Assembly (NCBI GenBank): GCA_025618425.1 | Contig: CM046844.1 | Coordinates: 1,435,500-1,499,499, forward strand | Length of the DNA: 64,000 bases | DNA from: Heliocidaris tuberculata | Lineage: Eukaryota; Echinodermata; Echinoidea; Camarodonta; Echinometridae | Reading direction: 5' to 3' | The notes under the pieces: model-generated | The model's database searches: none | Told to the model about the DNA's origin: nothing | The model's input: the letters and a program-made list of their open reading frames with translations, nothing else | In this document: one piece after another, positions 53,045 to 64,000 of the stretch | Layout of the letters: every line of letters begins with the position of its first letter | Numbering within the stretch: position 1 is the first letter of the stretch | Made by a program: the position numbers and the translations under genes

Positions 53045-54725
53045 TATATAACTTTTTCAAGGTAAGAGAGTTCTAATGAAAGACAGTAAATAGAATATAA
53101 TATAACACATACATGATAACAAAGTAGTATAGTAGTCATAGTATTTTCAGTAGTTGATTAAAGCACATCAATGATGTACTATTAGAAAAGAGGGTTCTAC
53201 CATAAGTACAGAAAATAAGGAATTTAAGGAGGGGAAAAAAATGATCAAATGATAGAGGAAAATGATAAGGATATCAAGATGAATAATAATGAAAAAGACA
53301 AATAATGCTTACAAATATCAGCCAGTATATAAATAATACCTGTAAGATTTAAAAACCTATATAAAAAAAGCAATTACAACACATAATATACTAATAAATA
53401 AAATGAAAACTTTAGGCCTGTGCTTTGGGTTATACATATCTCCCATAAAATCATTTCTCCTTTCAACATTTTTAACGCTCAGAATACAAATGATAAAACA
53501 AAGCTCAAGTTTTGTCATTATTTTGCCATGATCAAATGATCAAAATTGTTACCTCATTTATTCCTAATCTAAACTTCACCAATACAAATTTACTAAAGTA
53601 TTTTTTGTAATGAACTATAGACAAAGTCTAAAACATATTCATTACTTTCCATAATCCCTCTTTGTCATATATTTACTAGTAATCATCAACCACAATAATA
53701 TTTGCATACTTGAAAGCTAAACATGACAATAAGTACAAAATGTACAATTCAATCGCACACTCTAAATGTAATTTGTTGTTGCTATATGCCGTTATCTGTC
53801 CCTATTCCCAGTTAGTTATACACATACCGGTACTCCTTATACATCATCTGATGAATGTACCATCAAGCTTTCTAGTCTTCCAGAAAGTACTATTTTTCCT
53901 CACAATATAGTTTTAAAGAACCAAAATAAGGTGGCAATACTTGATACCAATCAACTTCTATGTCTCTTACATCTAAAAGGAATAATAATAATTAAATTGG
54001 TCCAAAATCATGGAAGACATATAAATGATGGAGCAGCACTACTGAAAAAATGCCAACAAAACTTATGCTCTAAACAGGGCCCTTTTTGTCTATTTTAACT
54101 CCTACAAGATGGGTGAAATTATTATACAAATTTTGACTGATTTGAAGAGCGATGGTTAAAGTCCATGGGTACAATATTTCAAAATTACTGAAGGAACCAA
54201 CAGAACCAATGAAAATAAAAATTGTTTTCTAATATACATATATTTTGGCCAACAGATATTGAATAGCATGATTATTCACAGCTTCACTTCTAGCTGAAAG
54301 CAGGTTTTCAATGTGAGAAACGAAATGCAATACAAATAAAAATACAACATCACAATGGACACTTTTCATACATGTATATTCTGCAAACTGCTTGGGAGAA
54401 TTTTGAAGAAAATTGAAGACCTGCAATCATTTTCATATCCAGCAGAGTGACAATTGACGTGTACCTACATCTGTCCTCCTACCATCAATTGCTGCCTACC
54501 TTTCTGAATCATGTCAAGCTTGGTAGAGGAACAAGAAGCGTGGAGTGGTAGGCCTGAGGAACCTATCAATTATATTAGTTTTCAGTACTCAAATGCATGG
54601 CTGACATCTGAAGCTTCTGTGTGTATGTTGTTGATCTCTCTCCTATATTGTTAAGAATTATGCTTGGGTCTGATGTTAGCTGTTCCACCCATCTTATTCA
54701 TCATCCTTCTCAATCTACACATTTA
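53045..54725. other. AT-rich region, no gene recognised
   Basis: No convincing coding exon. A minus-strand stretch near 54495-54560, bounded by CAG and GTAGGC, could be a small exon, but its peptide is not recognisable, so I do not call it. Confidence 0.35.
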
Positions 54726-54729
54726 AGAT

Positions 54730-55015
54730 AGACAGAGAGAAAAAGAGAGAGAGAGAGAGAGAAAGAGAGAGGGGAGGGAGAGAATGATAGAGAGAGAGAG
54801 AGAGAGAAAGGAAGAAAGAAATATATAGAAAAGGAGAGGGACAAAGATATACAGAGGGGAGGGAGAGAGACAGAGAGAATGAGATACATAGAGAGAGAGA
54901 GAGAGAGAGAGAAAGGAAGAAAGAAATATATAGAAAAGGAGAGGGACAAAGATATAGAGAGGGGAAGGAGAGAGAAAGAGAGAATGAGATACATAGAGAG
55001 AGAGAGAGAGGGGGA
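54730..55015 (+). repeat. (GA)n-rich tandem array
   Basis: AGAGAG tracts alternate with GGAAGAAAGAAATATATAGA then AAAGGAGAGGGACAAAGATA, which appears twice about 125 bp apart. Open frames across it on both strands are artefacts of simple composition. Confidence 0.9.
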
Positions 55016-55089
55016 GGGACATCAAGAGAAAGAAAAAAAAGAAATATTACTAGTTTCTGTTCTCAAAAGTTTTAAATGTACTTGACAAG

Positions 55090-56115
55090 AATAGGTCACT
55101 AACTTCTCTTTCAGTACAATGCCATATTCCTACTTTTATTATCGAAGGGATGCAGATATACGCATATAAATATATATAATTAGATGTACATGTAATTTCA
55201 AATATGATAGAAGTACAGATTAAAAGATACGAAAATATCAAAGAAATCAGTCAGAATTAACTTCTGGGGCTCATCATTATTATACATGAACCATTAAACA
55301 AGATTAATAATATATATTCATTGTCTTACCATGTATATGGTCAATATTTGAAGTTAAGGATACTATAATATTTAACAATGATATAAAAGTTTTGCAATAA
55401 TATCCTGCACATATAAATAAGATATATGTATAGCCTGCACTCATTTATTGAAGAGATTGCTGTGAATTATTCTTTTTTTTCAAGCATGACAAACTCTCTC
55501 TAAAAATTGCATGCATACATAAGTTTTAAAAAAAGAGAAAAGGTTGTTCTGGTGTTATATTTACCATCATCATCCTTTAAAAAAAAAGAAAGGTAATTAG
55601 GGTTGAACACAAAAGCCCATAGGAATCAATACAACTAATGAACACACTTTTCTATTTTTGCCCTCCATTAAATGTCTAATTGGGCTCAAGAGACAAGTTC
55701 TACTTTTGAAAAAGAAAAATATATACACTCTTAATGTGTAATTATGACACTTGAATATGATTTTCTCAAAACAGATCAGTTTTGTTTTCTTCAACTGTGC
55801 CAAATCACAAAACTAAGATCTCTGATATGAAAAAAAAATTCTTGGTTAAAGTTAGCATTCATCATACTCTCTTTAAAAAAAAAAAGTGATCACTGGCATG
55901 ACCCCCAGAGTGCAGTGAAAATAGAGTGAATATAGAGTGAAAATTAACCTTTTTTTAGAGAGAGGGGGAGAACAATCAATATTCACTCCTATATAGATAA
56001 GACCAGAGATCCTCTTGACGCCACCTCTTGACGGTGATCACTGACATGACTCCCAGGGGGAGTGAAAATAGAGTGAAATTCTTTTTTTTTTTTTTACTTA
56101 CAGAGAATAAACTCT
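55090..56115. other. AT-rich region, no gene recognised
   Basis: Contains two diverged copies of GTGATCACTG.CATGACxCCCAG then AGTGAAAATAGAGTGAA (near 55887 and 56034), a short duplicated segment. No gene. Confidence 0.4.
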
Positions 56116-56125
56116 GTTTTGTTAA

Positions 56126-56531
56126 CCCTTTCGAGACAATTGACCACATTTTGTGGTTGGGCTCAATAACTTTTGATTCAGAGCCCTGAAAAATATACTA
56201 GATACATGAGTAGAAAGAGCAAAAATTTCTGCACCCACTGTGTCCATTTTTGTTACATGACAATATTGCGTTTGATGCCAGAAATTTTAAAATGAGAATA
56301 AGATTTAAAATCCTTAAATTGGCAACACATTGAGAGGTTCAAAATCATTGTTTTTATCAAAATTGGCAACTTTTTCAACTTTTCGCAAATTCTTTTAACC
56401 ATGTATATTGTTTTCAAAGACATTACCCCTTATTACAATCTTGTAGTACTAAAAGAAAAATATTATTGTTGCCAATTTAAAGAAGAAAATGTGATCAATT
56501 TAGCCCTTAAATAATTCCTGTCCTGAAAGGG
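56126..56531. mobile_element. TTAA-flanked piggyBac-like MITE, copy 1
   Basis: The ends CCCTTTCGAGACA and TCCTGAAAGGG lie between TTAA at 56122-56125 and 56532-56535. The body has ACATTTTGTGG, CAACACATTGAGAGGTTCAA, TTTTCAAAGACATTACCCC and AGCCCTTAAATAATTCCT, all found inverted in 62892-63296. Non-coding. Confidence 0.85.
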
Positions 56532-56535
56532 TTAA

Positions 56536-56915
56536 ATCAATACTATAAAATCTGTTGAAATAATACTATGCACACAAAATATATGGTTGAGGTGATTCAA
56601 TGGCTAATAGAGGCTAATAGATTGTGAAAAACAACACTGCAAGAAACACAAAAATCTTAACAAAAACGAAAGTGTATGAAAGAAAATATATAAGTCACAC
56701 AAATAATGAAAAATGTTAGTAAAGATGTTACCTAAACGTGAAGACATTGCTGGTGCAGCAAAAAGCTGTCACACAAGCACTTCTTTGTTTTTATCTTCCT
56801 TCTTTATTAGCAAATGAAAAAAATAGGGTTAGATAAAAAAAAATTAATGAATCACACATGAAGTGTCTTTATAATAAGAACTACAACTAATAGTACATGT
56901 GACAGGAAAGAAAGG
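56536..56915. other. AT-rich region, no gene recognised
   Basis: No open frame, RNA gene or repeat boundary recognised. Confidence 0.35.
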
Positions 56916-56920
56916 CATTA

Positions 56921-57097
56921 CAGTGGAACCTTGTTATAACAAACTCCTTGGGACCAAGGAAATTACCTCTTTATATCGAAACCTTGTTATATCAGGGCTA
57001 AAGAAAAACTATACAATACAAAGAATTGGGACCGCAAAATTACTTTGTTACAACAAGAATTTGTTATAACAGTGTTCTTTATAACAAGGTTCCACTG
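56921..57097. mobile_element. TA-flanked MITE, copy 2
   Basis: CAGTGGAACCTTGTTATAAC and its complement GTTATAACAGTGTTCTTTAT..AACAAGGTTCCACTG frame a 177-bp palindromic element, flanked by TA at 56919-56920 and 57098-57099. It is the same family as 44696-44893, in the opposite orientation. Confidence 0.9.
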
Positions 57098-57099
57098 TA

Positions 57100-59185
57100 A
57101 TAAGTGACATCACAAAATTTTGAATAATTAAGCTAGCTCAGCAAAATATAGTGGTAAATAAAAACTGCAAAATCAACAGCTTGACTTTCGCGTATTAGGG
57201 ATATTTCCAAGCAGGGCAGGCACACACTCGATCATGTTTGAATTAATGCTTCTGGTGCATGCCTGCCTAGACTTTGTAGCTAGATGATGCACAGGTGAAA
57301 GAAGATTATTGAGACATGGTCTTTTGTTATAAAAACTTCAAGATTAAAGAGCTACTACACTGGTGTATCCAGAGGCATGGGGGCATGTGCATCCCCCCCC
57401 CAAAAAAAATAATCTCACACAGGAGAAGAATGTGTCCTCTTTATTTTTATTCCCCTCCCTATCCCTATTAATTTCAGCCCCCCAATTTGGGAAATTTGTT
57501 GTTAAAGAAAAACACCTCTAAAATATGATGACTTTCTTTTTTGTTTTCCTTTTTTGTTTTCCTATTTTCTTTGATGTTGGCTAGTCATTGATTTTGGGTG
57601 GCTTGTGCCTCCTCCCCCCCCCCCCCCCTGTCAATCCTGGATCTGCCTGACTGCACTATGTTCTGTATGTAAGCATAGGACAGGATTTTGTGAGTAAACT
57701 ACTGCTGGCTGAGAGTTTTGGTTCAATAAAAATCATATATACACAAATAATTAGATATGCATTCCTAATAATGGGGGAATAAAAACTACTTCTATGAAAT
57801 CTTTTACAAAATGGAAGATATGAAGTGTATTCACAAAGTATATTTACATATTGGTTGAATGGATTTGCTCTCCTCATTTTAGTATTCCAGTGCACAGATT
57901 TTATTGTCATATCATAAAATCATTGTAACATCACAATGTCATGTCATATCATCATGTCATATCATCAAGAGTTATTGTTATAACATTACATGTACTGTTA
58001 ATGATATTACATGTAAGTCACATATAATTAAATATATAATCACCCAAACAAGAATTACAACAAAACATCAAGTGATATTTACAACTTCACAAAAGATTAC
58101 TGCAAAATTGCTACAAATGTGTCTTTTAACATCACAAAGTCATGAAGTCATGTAATCCAACACTGTGCCATGTGCTCTTTAGTCTGTAACACACACACAC
58201 ACACACATTCATAAAACAATTCACTCAATGACATACCGGTACTAACAATTCTTTGGCACAGCAGGAACGTGCTTCATCACTTGCAGGTAAAGAAGGGGAT
58301 GAAATTTAAAAAAATAAGACATGAGTGGGTTTTTTTTTCAATGAATAACTGAATTGATGCAACTTTTCACAAAAAGAGATGATATAAATAAGTGAATTTC
58401 TATTTTCATATGCAGCTATTTTGATTTGAAATTTAAAAAAAGCAGCATCGATAATGGTCTGGGTTTGAAAAAAAGTGAATTACATAACCAGTACAAATAC
58501 CTGTTGGGTATGCAGCAATGTTGACTTTCATACAGTAGGATCTAAACTGGTCTGGATTTTAAAGAAAGAACAACCAACTCCAATTCCTGTTTCCATATAC
58601 AGAAATGTTTACTTTCATCAAGCAGGATTGATAATGGATTTGAGCAGAATACTATTGGTGTGAGCTCTGCTCTCATCATTAGAGTGATTTAAAAAGACCT
58701 CTGGGAGATAAATAAAAATAAACCTTCGCAAATGGAGCTTGTAGCAGGAGGCCTCCTTTCACATCTCTTTACTACAAGACTTTGCTTATCACAACACAAT
58801 GCATGGGCCGCGGGGGGGGGGGGGGGGGGGGGGGGGGCTTGGGGCTACCCACTTTTTTCAGTAGACACATTTTAAAAAATGTCGGAAAAAGGGCTCGACA
58901 ATTGTCATTAATGAGTGAAATCAGATCAGCCCCCCACTTTCAAAAACGCTGCCTCTGAGTGACATTCATCTAAAGGTGTGCAGAAGGATATTTTCACTTG
59001 GGGCCCATCAGATGCTGTTTTAAAGGGGGCGGGGTGCCTTTTCATTCACAAAAGAATTATATGTGTGTGCATGGGCTTGGAAATCTCTCAATTTTCAGAC
59101 AGGGCCGTCTCTCCACTCTACTCCAGGTTACCTCTTAAAATAGTTCACTCATCACCCTCGATTTTGGTGAGGGAATTTCAGGGGC
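57100..59185. other. AT-rich region, no gene recognised
   Basis: Includes a probable degraded MITE at about 57358-57652 (CACTGGTGTATCCAGAGGC opposite CCTGGATCTGCCTGACTG), poly(C) runs near 57394 and 57615, a CATATCATCATGT-type repeat near 57905-57970, (CA)n at 58191-58206, and a poly(G) run at 58813-58838. No exon recognised. Confidence 0.4.
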
Positions 59186-59194
59186 CGGTCTTAA

Positions 59195-59583
59195 GCCCAC
59201 AACACACTATATGTTCAAATGCGATCCGATTTTGGAAATGAATTGAAATAGCACTGAATATGGACCTTTTAACAAATAACTTCTTCCTTATTCAGGTTCT
59301 GAAACATAATATGAATACTGAACATAACAATTTTGGGCGTTGTCAGCCTTCTACCTTCAAATCGTAGTCAATCGTAGGACTGCTCTGACATCACTACGAT
59401 TCTGAGTCTATTTAACCTTTCCCCTAGAAGGCTTGCAATAGGCTGTAATTGCAATTTTACTATCTATATGACTGTTCAGAATCTTAATAAAAATATCTTA
59501 TGTGTTTAAATGTTTTCATCAAATGCCATTACATCTTCTTTCAAAATCAGATCACAGACCAATCGTATAGTGTGCAGTGGGCT
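59195..59583. mobile_element. TTAA-flanked MITE (GCCCAC..ACACACTATA family)
   Basis: GCCCACAACACACTATATG at the left and CGTATAGTGTGCAGTGGGCT at the right are inverted and bounded by TTAA (59191-59194, 59584-59587). The next inner block CGATCCGATTTTGGAAA also has a complement. No coding capacity. Confidence 0.75.
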
Positions 59584-59770
59584 TTAACCCATAAATTGTC
59601 ACATCCCTGCTCACTTGCTCACCATACTGCAGTGACACACACATGTATACACTTGTTTATACTGAATGCTCGCACGACTTTGTAGCCTCATAATACTAAT
59701 AAAGCTGTGTATTCACTAACATACTCATAGCACGGTACAGAGTGTGTCATACGTATGACCTTTTGTTTAA

Positions 59771-60331
59771 AGGGCAATCCAACCTTGGTAATAAAATGAT
59801 TTGTGTGAAAGCAGAAAAGTAAGAAAAAGAGGATGGTGAAAGTTTGAAAGAAATCGGACAAGGAATAAGAAAGTTACGGATGTTTGAAAAATGACATCAC
59901 TAAATCTATGCAAATCTCAATTCTACAATTTAGTGAGTCGATTGTGACAGAGTGGCGAACAACTCTCCCGTTTGTCGTACACTTAAATATCATTAATTTG
60001 TGGTTTTCTCCTAAGCGCCTTTTCCCTAGGGGCAGTACTCAAAATATATTTTAGATGGTATATTGTTATAGGTACTCATAAAAGAAAAAGATCCTACTTA
60101 GTAAAACATTTTGAGAAAAATTACATTTTAATCATTTTGCGTGTTTTGTCCACCTATACATCACAGTGACATTACCAATTCAGCCAATTTGAAACTCCCA
60201 TATGTATAGTGATTTAAAAAATATGTAACTTTCTTATTGCTTGTCCGATTTTGTTCAAACTTTCAACAGTGTGCTTCTCTGATTTTTCTTCATTTTTTCA
60301 GAACAACTTGCCATTAAGACTGGATTACCCT
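59771..60331. mobile_element. TTAA-flanked MITE (AGGGCAATCCA family)
   Basis: AGGGCAATCCAACCTTGGTA at the left and GACTGGATTACCCT at the right are inverted, between TTAA at 59767-59770 and 60332-60335. The arms stay similar for about 110 bp, e.g. GAAAGTTTGAAAGAAATCGG then ACAAGGAATAAGAAAGTTAC and its complement. Non-coding. Confidence 0.85.
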
Positions 60332-60335
60332 TTAA

Positions 60336-61890
60336 TAGTACATCAAAATCTTGTTTTGACACTTCTTTTCATGAGTTGCAATGACAGTTCTGGAGCCATT
60401 TCCAATTTTGCTTTCTTTCTTGTCTAACATACAACAAAGGAGGCACAGTATGGATTAATAATTGTTGGCACCAGTCATGGTACTCAAGGGCATGCATATT
60501 CAGGGTTTTAACAGGTTAATATGATCACTGCATTCTGACCCAAATGACCTTGTAAATACCACCAGGTTGATAGACATATACAGTTATTTTCAGCTCCATC
60601 ACCATCTAACATCAACTTACCATTCAAAGAAAATAGAACTTAATGTTCATAAATATGAAGGTTCCTGAAATCATAAACATTCCCAAGTGAACATTTCACA
60701 CACAAATCTATGTTTATACAGAATTTATAACAACTATGCTTAAGTTAGGAAAAAACATTTGTTACTAGGAAAATAATACCATACATTCAATCAAAATGGC
60801 AGAAGAACCAATGTTCAGTAGGTTATGCTTAAGTGTGCAAGCTGCATCAAATCAAAAGCACAAGCAACAGTAACATGTATCATGATGCATCAGGCTTTTC
60901 AGGTGAAAAGTTTACAAAATATAGAGTTTTTGTCACGGATATTAAATTGGGGGGAAGATATAAAGCATCTTTTAGATAATTATATCTTCTGACATGCATT
61001 TCCAATGAGTCTAATGCCAATTCAGTGGGTTGATAACAATAACAAAAATAATGAAATAAATATATGTGACATGTCATTTTAAGGAACATAGCAATGCGAA
61101 ACTGCAAAGGGCATTCAAAAGCATGTCCAAAATTAAGAAATCCAAGCCTAAAACCCATAAACCTTCACCAGTCATTTCCATTTATGAATTTCATGTCATT
61201 AGAAACCATTATGGATGAGGGTCACCAAGAGCTATAAAGAAAATATGGAAAATGCATGCTGATAGCACTGAAGTAAGCCATGCAAGAGAACCAATAATGT
61301 TACAGGGAAACCCAAGCTTGAACATTCTTTTACATACTCATAGAAAACTTAAATGGATAGTTCCATAAATAAGGGTCCCAATTTATGACATTTGGGTGTC
61401 CCTGTTACATATGAAACACATGTGGCTCAGAGTAAAAGAAAAGATTGGAGTTAGTGAAAATTCAATATTATGCTTAGAATCATTTTACAATCTTACTACA
61501 CTATTTGTATCTTCAATTCAGAGTAAGAAAACATGTGTGTTCCATATATGTATTAAAAAGGGACATTAAAATGTCCAGAACTGGGTCGACCCTTATTTAT
61601 TGAAATACCCAAATAAAACATGAAGCCTAGAAATAAATTGCTGTATAGGGAGACAAGAAAAATGGACCACCCATCTAATTCATGCAGAGCCAAAGGTTTA
61701 TACTTGCAAACACATCATACAGAATAAAAAATTCGAAAGATTTCCTCAAAAGGGGGAGGGGGGGGGGCAAAATCCTGGTACCTTGTGCAGTGCAAAAGGG
61801 ATATGTCGGTAAAAATATCATACAGAATAAATACACAGTGCATAACATTCTGAAGCTATTCTTAAAAATGGAATTTCCATCTACCACATG
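60336..61890. other. AT-rich region, no exon recognised
   Basis: Presumably intronic or 3' sequence of the anoctamin gene. A 14-bp direct repeat ATCATACAGAATAAA at 61712 and 61817 brackets about 105 bp with a poly(G) run. A 92-codon minus-strand frame at 60880-61158 has no recognised domain. Confidence 0.4.
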
Positions 61891-61898
61891 CAGGGAAT

Positions 61899-62286
61899 CA
61901 GTGCTGTAGCTCGGAACCAGAACAGGTCTCAAACTCAGAAGACTGAAGGTTTTGAGCCGAGCCAGACGTGAACCACTTGGTAACAGAGGTCCGGTAGAAA
62001 AGAATTGTGAAAAAACTTACTTTTTGTTATCTTTTATCACTCAGAAAGTATATTTTTTAATGTCTTTGTGGGTATATTTACATGTCTGCCAAGAGTGTAT
62101 TGTAATATTGTAGTATTACAAAGACCTCTAAGGAAAAGAACAGAAATTCATTGGTGTCAAAATTTTGATGATATATTTAAATGTGTTCCTTAAAAATTTA
62201 CCGGACTGGTCCAAAACCTGGCAAGGAATTTTAGAAGTTAACCAGCAAGACCAGACCAGGATTTTGGGTTGTGAGCTACAGCACTA
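61899..62286. mobile_element. hAT-like MITE next to an anoctamin exon
   Basis: CAGTGCTGTAGCTCGGAACC and the right end GGTTGTGAGCTACAGCACTA are inverted, flanked by the 8-bp near-duplication CAGGGAAT / CAGGGAAA (61891-61898, 62287-62294). It ends 60 bp from the splice donor of the exon at 62347-62466. Confidence 0.75.
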
Positions 62287-62346
62287 CAGGGAAAACTAAA
62301 AGGGGGTTAATTTGCAAAAATGGAAAAAGAGTTATAAAAACAATAC

Positions 62347-62466
62347 CTGGAATTCGTGTAGTGCTTGTTTGCCCATGTAAGCTTCCTTCTTTATCTTGAT
62401 TTCTAGTGCTTCAGGAATGTCAGGTACTACGAAGTCAATGAATCTTGAAATGCCAAAAACAAAATG
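62347..62466 (-). CDS. Anoctamin (TMEM16) exon, C-terminal part
   Basis: A 120-bp phase-0 exon bounded by a TTTTTTCACAG acceptor (at 62467) and a GTATTG donor (ending at 62346). It encodes 40 residues beginning HFVFGISRFIDFVVPDIPEA and ending YMGKQALHEFQ. The pattern (hydrophobic helix end, I/LID, VPDIP, then a KIKKE.YM amphipathic stretch) is that of the cytoplasmic C-terminal end of anoctamins, Ca2+-activated chloride channels and lipid scramblases with ten membrane helices. It follows in frame from the exon at 63497-63587. The terminal exon(s) further left were not identified. Confidence 0.85.
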
Positions 62467-62891
62467 CTGTGAAAAAATGGACCAGAGAAGGAAGAGAAAT
62501 GTGAATTTCTCATTGTTTGACATATCGATTCTTAGTATCCGCAATATGGTGCGCTACCCATCGGGTGCAATGGACAGGCCAAAATCTGCAATGCAACGTG
62601 GGAAATAGTTGATATGAGAAAGCCGGAAATGGGAAATCCTTGCATCTGACTGGCTGAGAGCAAATTTGTCAGTAAAAATCACTGACAAGACATGTGATGA
62701 AATGCCCCCCAGGGAGAGCTAGTCTGTCATTTCAAGATAAATGCATTAAAGATAATATAGGGTTATCAACTCACTGACTATTGAAATTTCTCATTCCCGT
62801 AGATTTAATACAAGGCCCACCAGGTTCCAGTAGGTAATGGGTTAAAGTTGCCTGTGATATTTGAGCAACTTAATTAGGGTTCTAATTCTAA

Positions 62892-63296
62892 CCCTTTCAG
62901 GAAAGGAATTATTTAAGGGCTAAATCGATCATATTTTGTTCTTCAAATTGGCATTTTATTTTTCTTTTAGTTCTGCATGGTTCTGATCAGGTGTAATGTC
63001 TTTGAAAACAATAAACATGGTTAGGAATTTTGTCAAAAAGTTGAAAAATTGCCAAGTTTGATATTAAAAAACAATGATTTTGAACCTCTCAATGTGTTGC
63101 CAATTTAAGGATTTTAAAGCTTATTCTTGTTTTTAAATTTCCTTGCATCAAACGCAATATGGTCATGCAACAAAAATGGACATAGTATGTGCAAAATTTT
63201 TGCTCTTTCTACTCATGCATCTGGTATATATTTTAGAGCTCTGAATCAAAAGTTATAAAGCTAAACCATAAAATGTGGCCAATTGTCTCAAAAGGG
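62892..63296. mobile_element. TTAA-type MITE, copy 2, in an anoctamin intron
   Basis: CCCTTTCAGGAAAGGAATTA at the left and GTCTCAAAAGGG at the right, with TTAA at 63297-63300 and a mutated CTAA at 62888-62891. It is the inverted sister of 56126-56531. It lies in the intron between the two anoctamin exons. Confidence 0.8.
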
Positions 63297-63496
63297 TTAA
63301 TATGAAGTATGTTCATACTGTAAGCTAATGGGAAAAGATAATTAATCCATGTGACTCATTTTCTACATAACTGAGGGTCTGCCAGTGCTGTTTTGCAGTG
63401 ACTCCATCTCATAACAGAACTATTACGCAAATGGAAAATAGTAAACTATTATAATAGTAAACATTCGTGGGAGATGAGTAGGTATATGGGCCTTAC

Positions 63497-63587
63497 CTCA
63501 AAAAGAATAACAAAGCCTAGCCTGACTGATAACAGCTGCCAATAGAAGATGGTGTATTCCCCTTTGTCATCTCGGAAGTCTTTATAT
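63497..63587 (-). CDS. Anoctamin (TMEM16) exon, last transmembrane helix
   Basis: A 91-bp exon bounded by a CCAATCAG acceptor (63588) and a GTAAGG donor (63496). It encodes YKDFRDDKGEYTIFYWQLLS then VRLGFVILFE after one nucleotide completing the previous codon. The YRD.R....Y....W..L..RL.FVI.FE pattern is conserved in anoctamins just before and within the final membrane helix. Joined to the exon at 62466 it reads ..VILFE-HFVFGI.., matching the family. Upstream exons with the pore and Ca2+ sites lie beyond the right edge. The paralog cannot be decided from this part. Confidence 0.87.
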
Positions 63588-63589
63588 CT

Positions 63590-64000
63590 GATTGGATAAA
63601 TAAAAACATATTGGAGTAAAATACTAATACATCTACAACAGTGTTACTGTCCTACCAGAAACTTTTGTGCACAATTAATGTTCCCAAATTTCACGAGTGG
63701 TTCAAACTCACAAAAGTTTCATGCCATGAAAATTATTGAATCATAATTGACATAATACTAAATCTTTGCAAAATCGCGAAAAGTTTCTTGCTGTGAAAAT
63801 GGCTGTCGTTACAATTCAAGAAAGTTCCATATCGCTACGTTTCTTGTTTTACAGCATACCAAAATGGAATGGTATCAAACTCAAATTCAACACACAAGAT
63901 ATTTAGAAGGTTCACAGATTTCATAAAGAATTAAAATACTATACTGAATAAACTAGAATATCACTGAAGATGATTAATACCCCCGCCCCAATGTATGTGC
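63590..64000. other. Presumed anoctamin intron, no exon recognised
   Basis: AT-rich to the window edge. It is on the upstream side of the minus-strand exon at 63497-63587. No further exon seen. Confidence 0.5.

Noticed and set aside
54495..54565. Possible small terminal anoctamin exon on the minus strand
   Set aside because: Splice-like borders only; the peptide does not resemble any anoctamin C-terminus I recognise.
54710..55085. Ser/Leu-rich or Glu/Arg-rich frames
   Set aside because: Produced by (GA)n simple repeats; no recognisable protein.

Overview
The window looks like echinoderm genomic DNA, most probably sea urchin. It is AT-rich, with intronless rhodopsin-class GPCR genes in a small cluster, an anoctamin gene split by GT-AG introns, and very dense non-autonomous DNA transposons. 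Long poly(G)/poly(C) runs and tRNA-derived SINE ends are frequent, and one large foldback element resembles the TU elements described from Strongylocentrotus. The species assignment is inference; no rRNA or mitochondrial marker is present.

Layout. Bases 1-2.7 kb hold a retroelement tail, a TA-flanked mariner-like element and a hAT-type MITE. Bases 3.2-24.4 kb hold three closely related single-exon GPCR genes: A (minus, 3808-4989), B (plus, 11033-12205) and C (plus, 22100-23260). A and C, with several kb of 5' flank each, lie in the two arms of a large inverted segmental duplication; B sits in the spacer. The spacer also carries a 0.8-kb palindrome, a LINE reverse-transcriptase fragment, a 7SL-like SINE candidate and a 42-bp minisatellite of about 38 copies. 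Bases 25.4-26.1 kb are a modular AAT/AAG array. Bases 27.8-36.9 kb are a foldback element about 9.1 kb long whose inverted arms consist of short tandem repeats; a second TIR pair (30.1-35.3 kb) lies inside it. Bases 38-41.9 kb are a LINE 3' end and several palindromic MITEs. A fourth, unrelated single-exon GPCR (D) is at 43072-44466. Bases 44.7-49.7 kb hold more MITEs, a LINE 3' end, a perfect 67-bp inverted repeat with a hammerhead-ribozyme-like core, and a three-level nested insertion with perfect 8-bp target-site duplications. Bases 49.7-62 kb are AT-rich with no recognised exon but several TTAA-flanked (piggyBac-like) MITEs. Two minus-strand exons at 62347-62466 and 63497-63587 encode the last transmembrane region of an anoctamin (TMEM16) protein; the rest of that gene lies beyond the right edge.

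The genes do not form a pathway. The GPCRs are probably chemosensory receptors of a lineage-specific family. The main interest is the duplication structure of the receptor cluster and the readable insertion history of its mobile elements.
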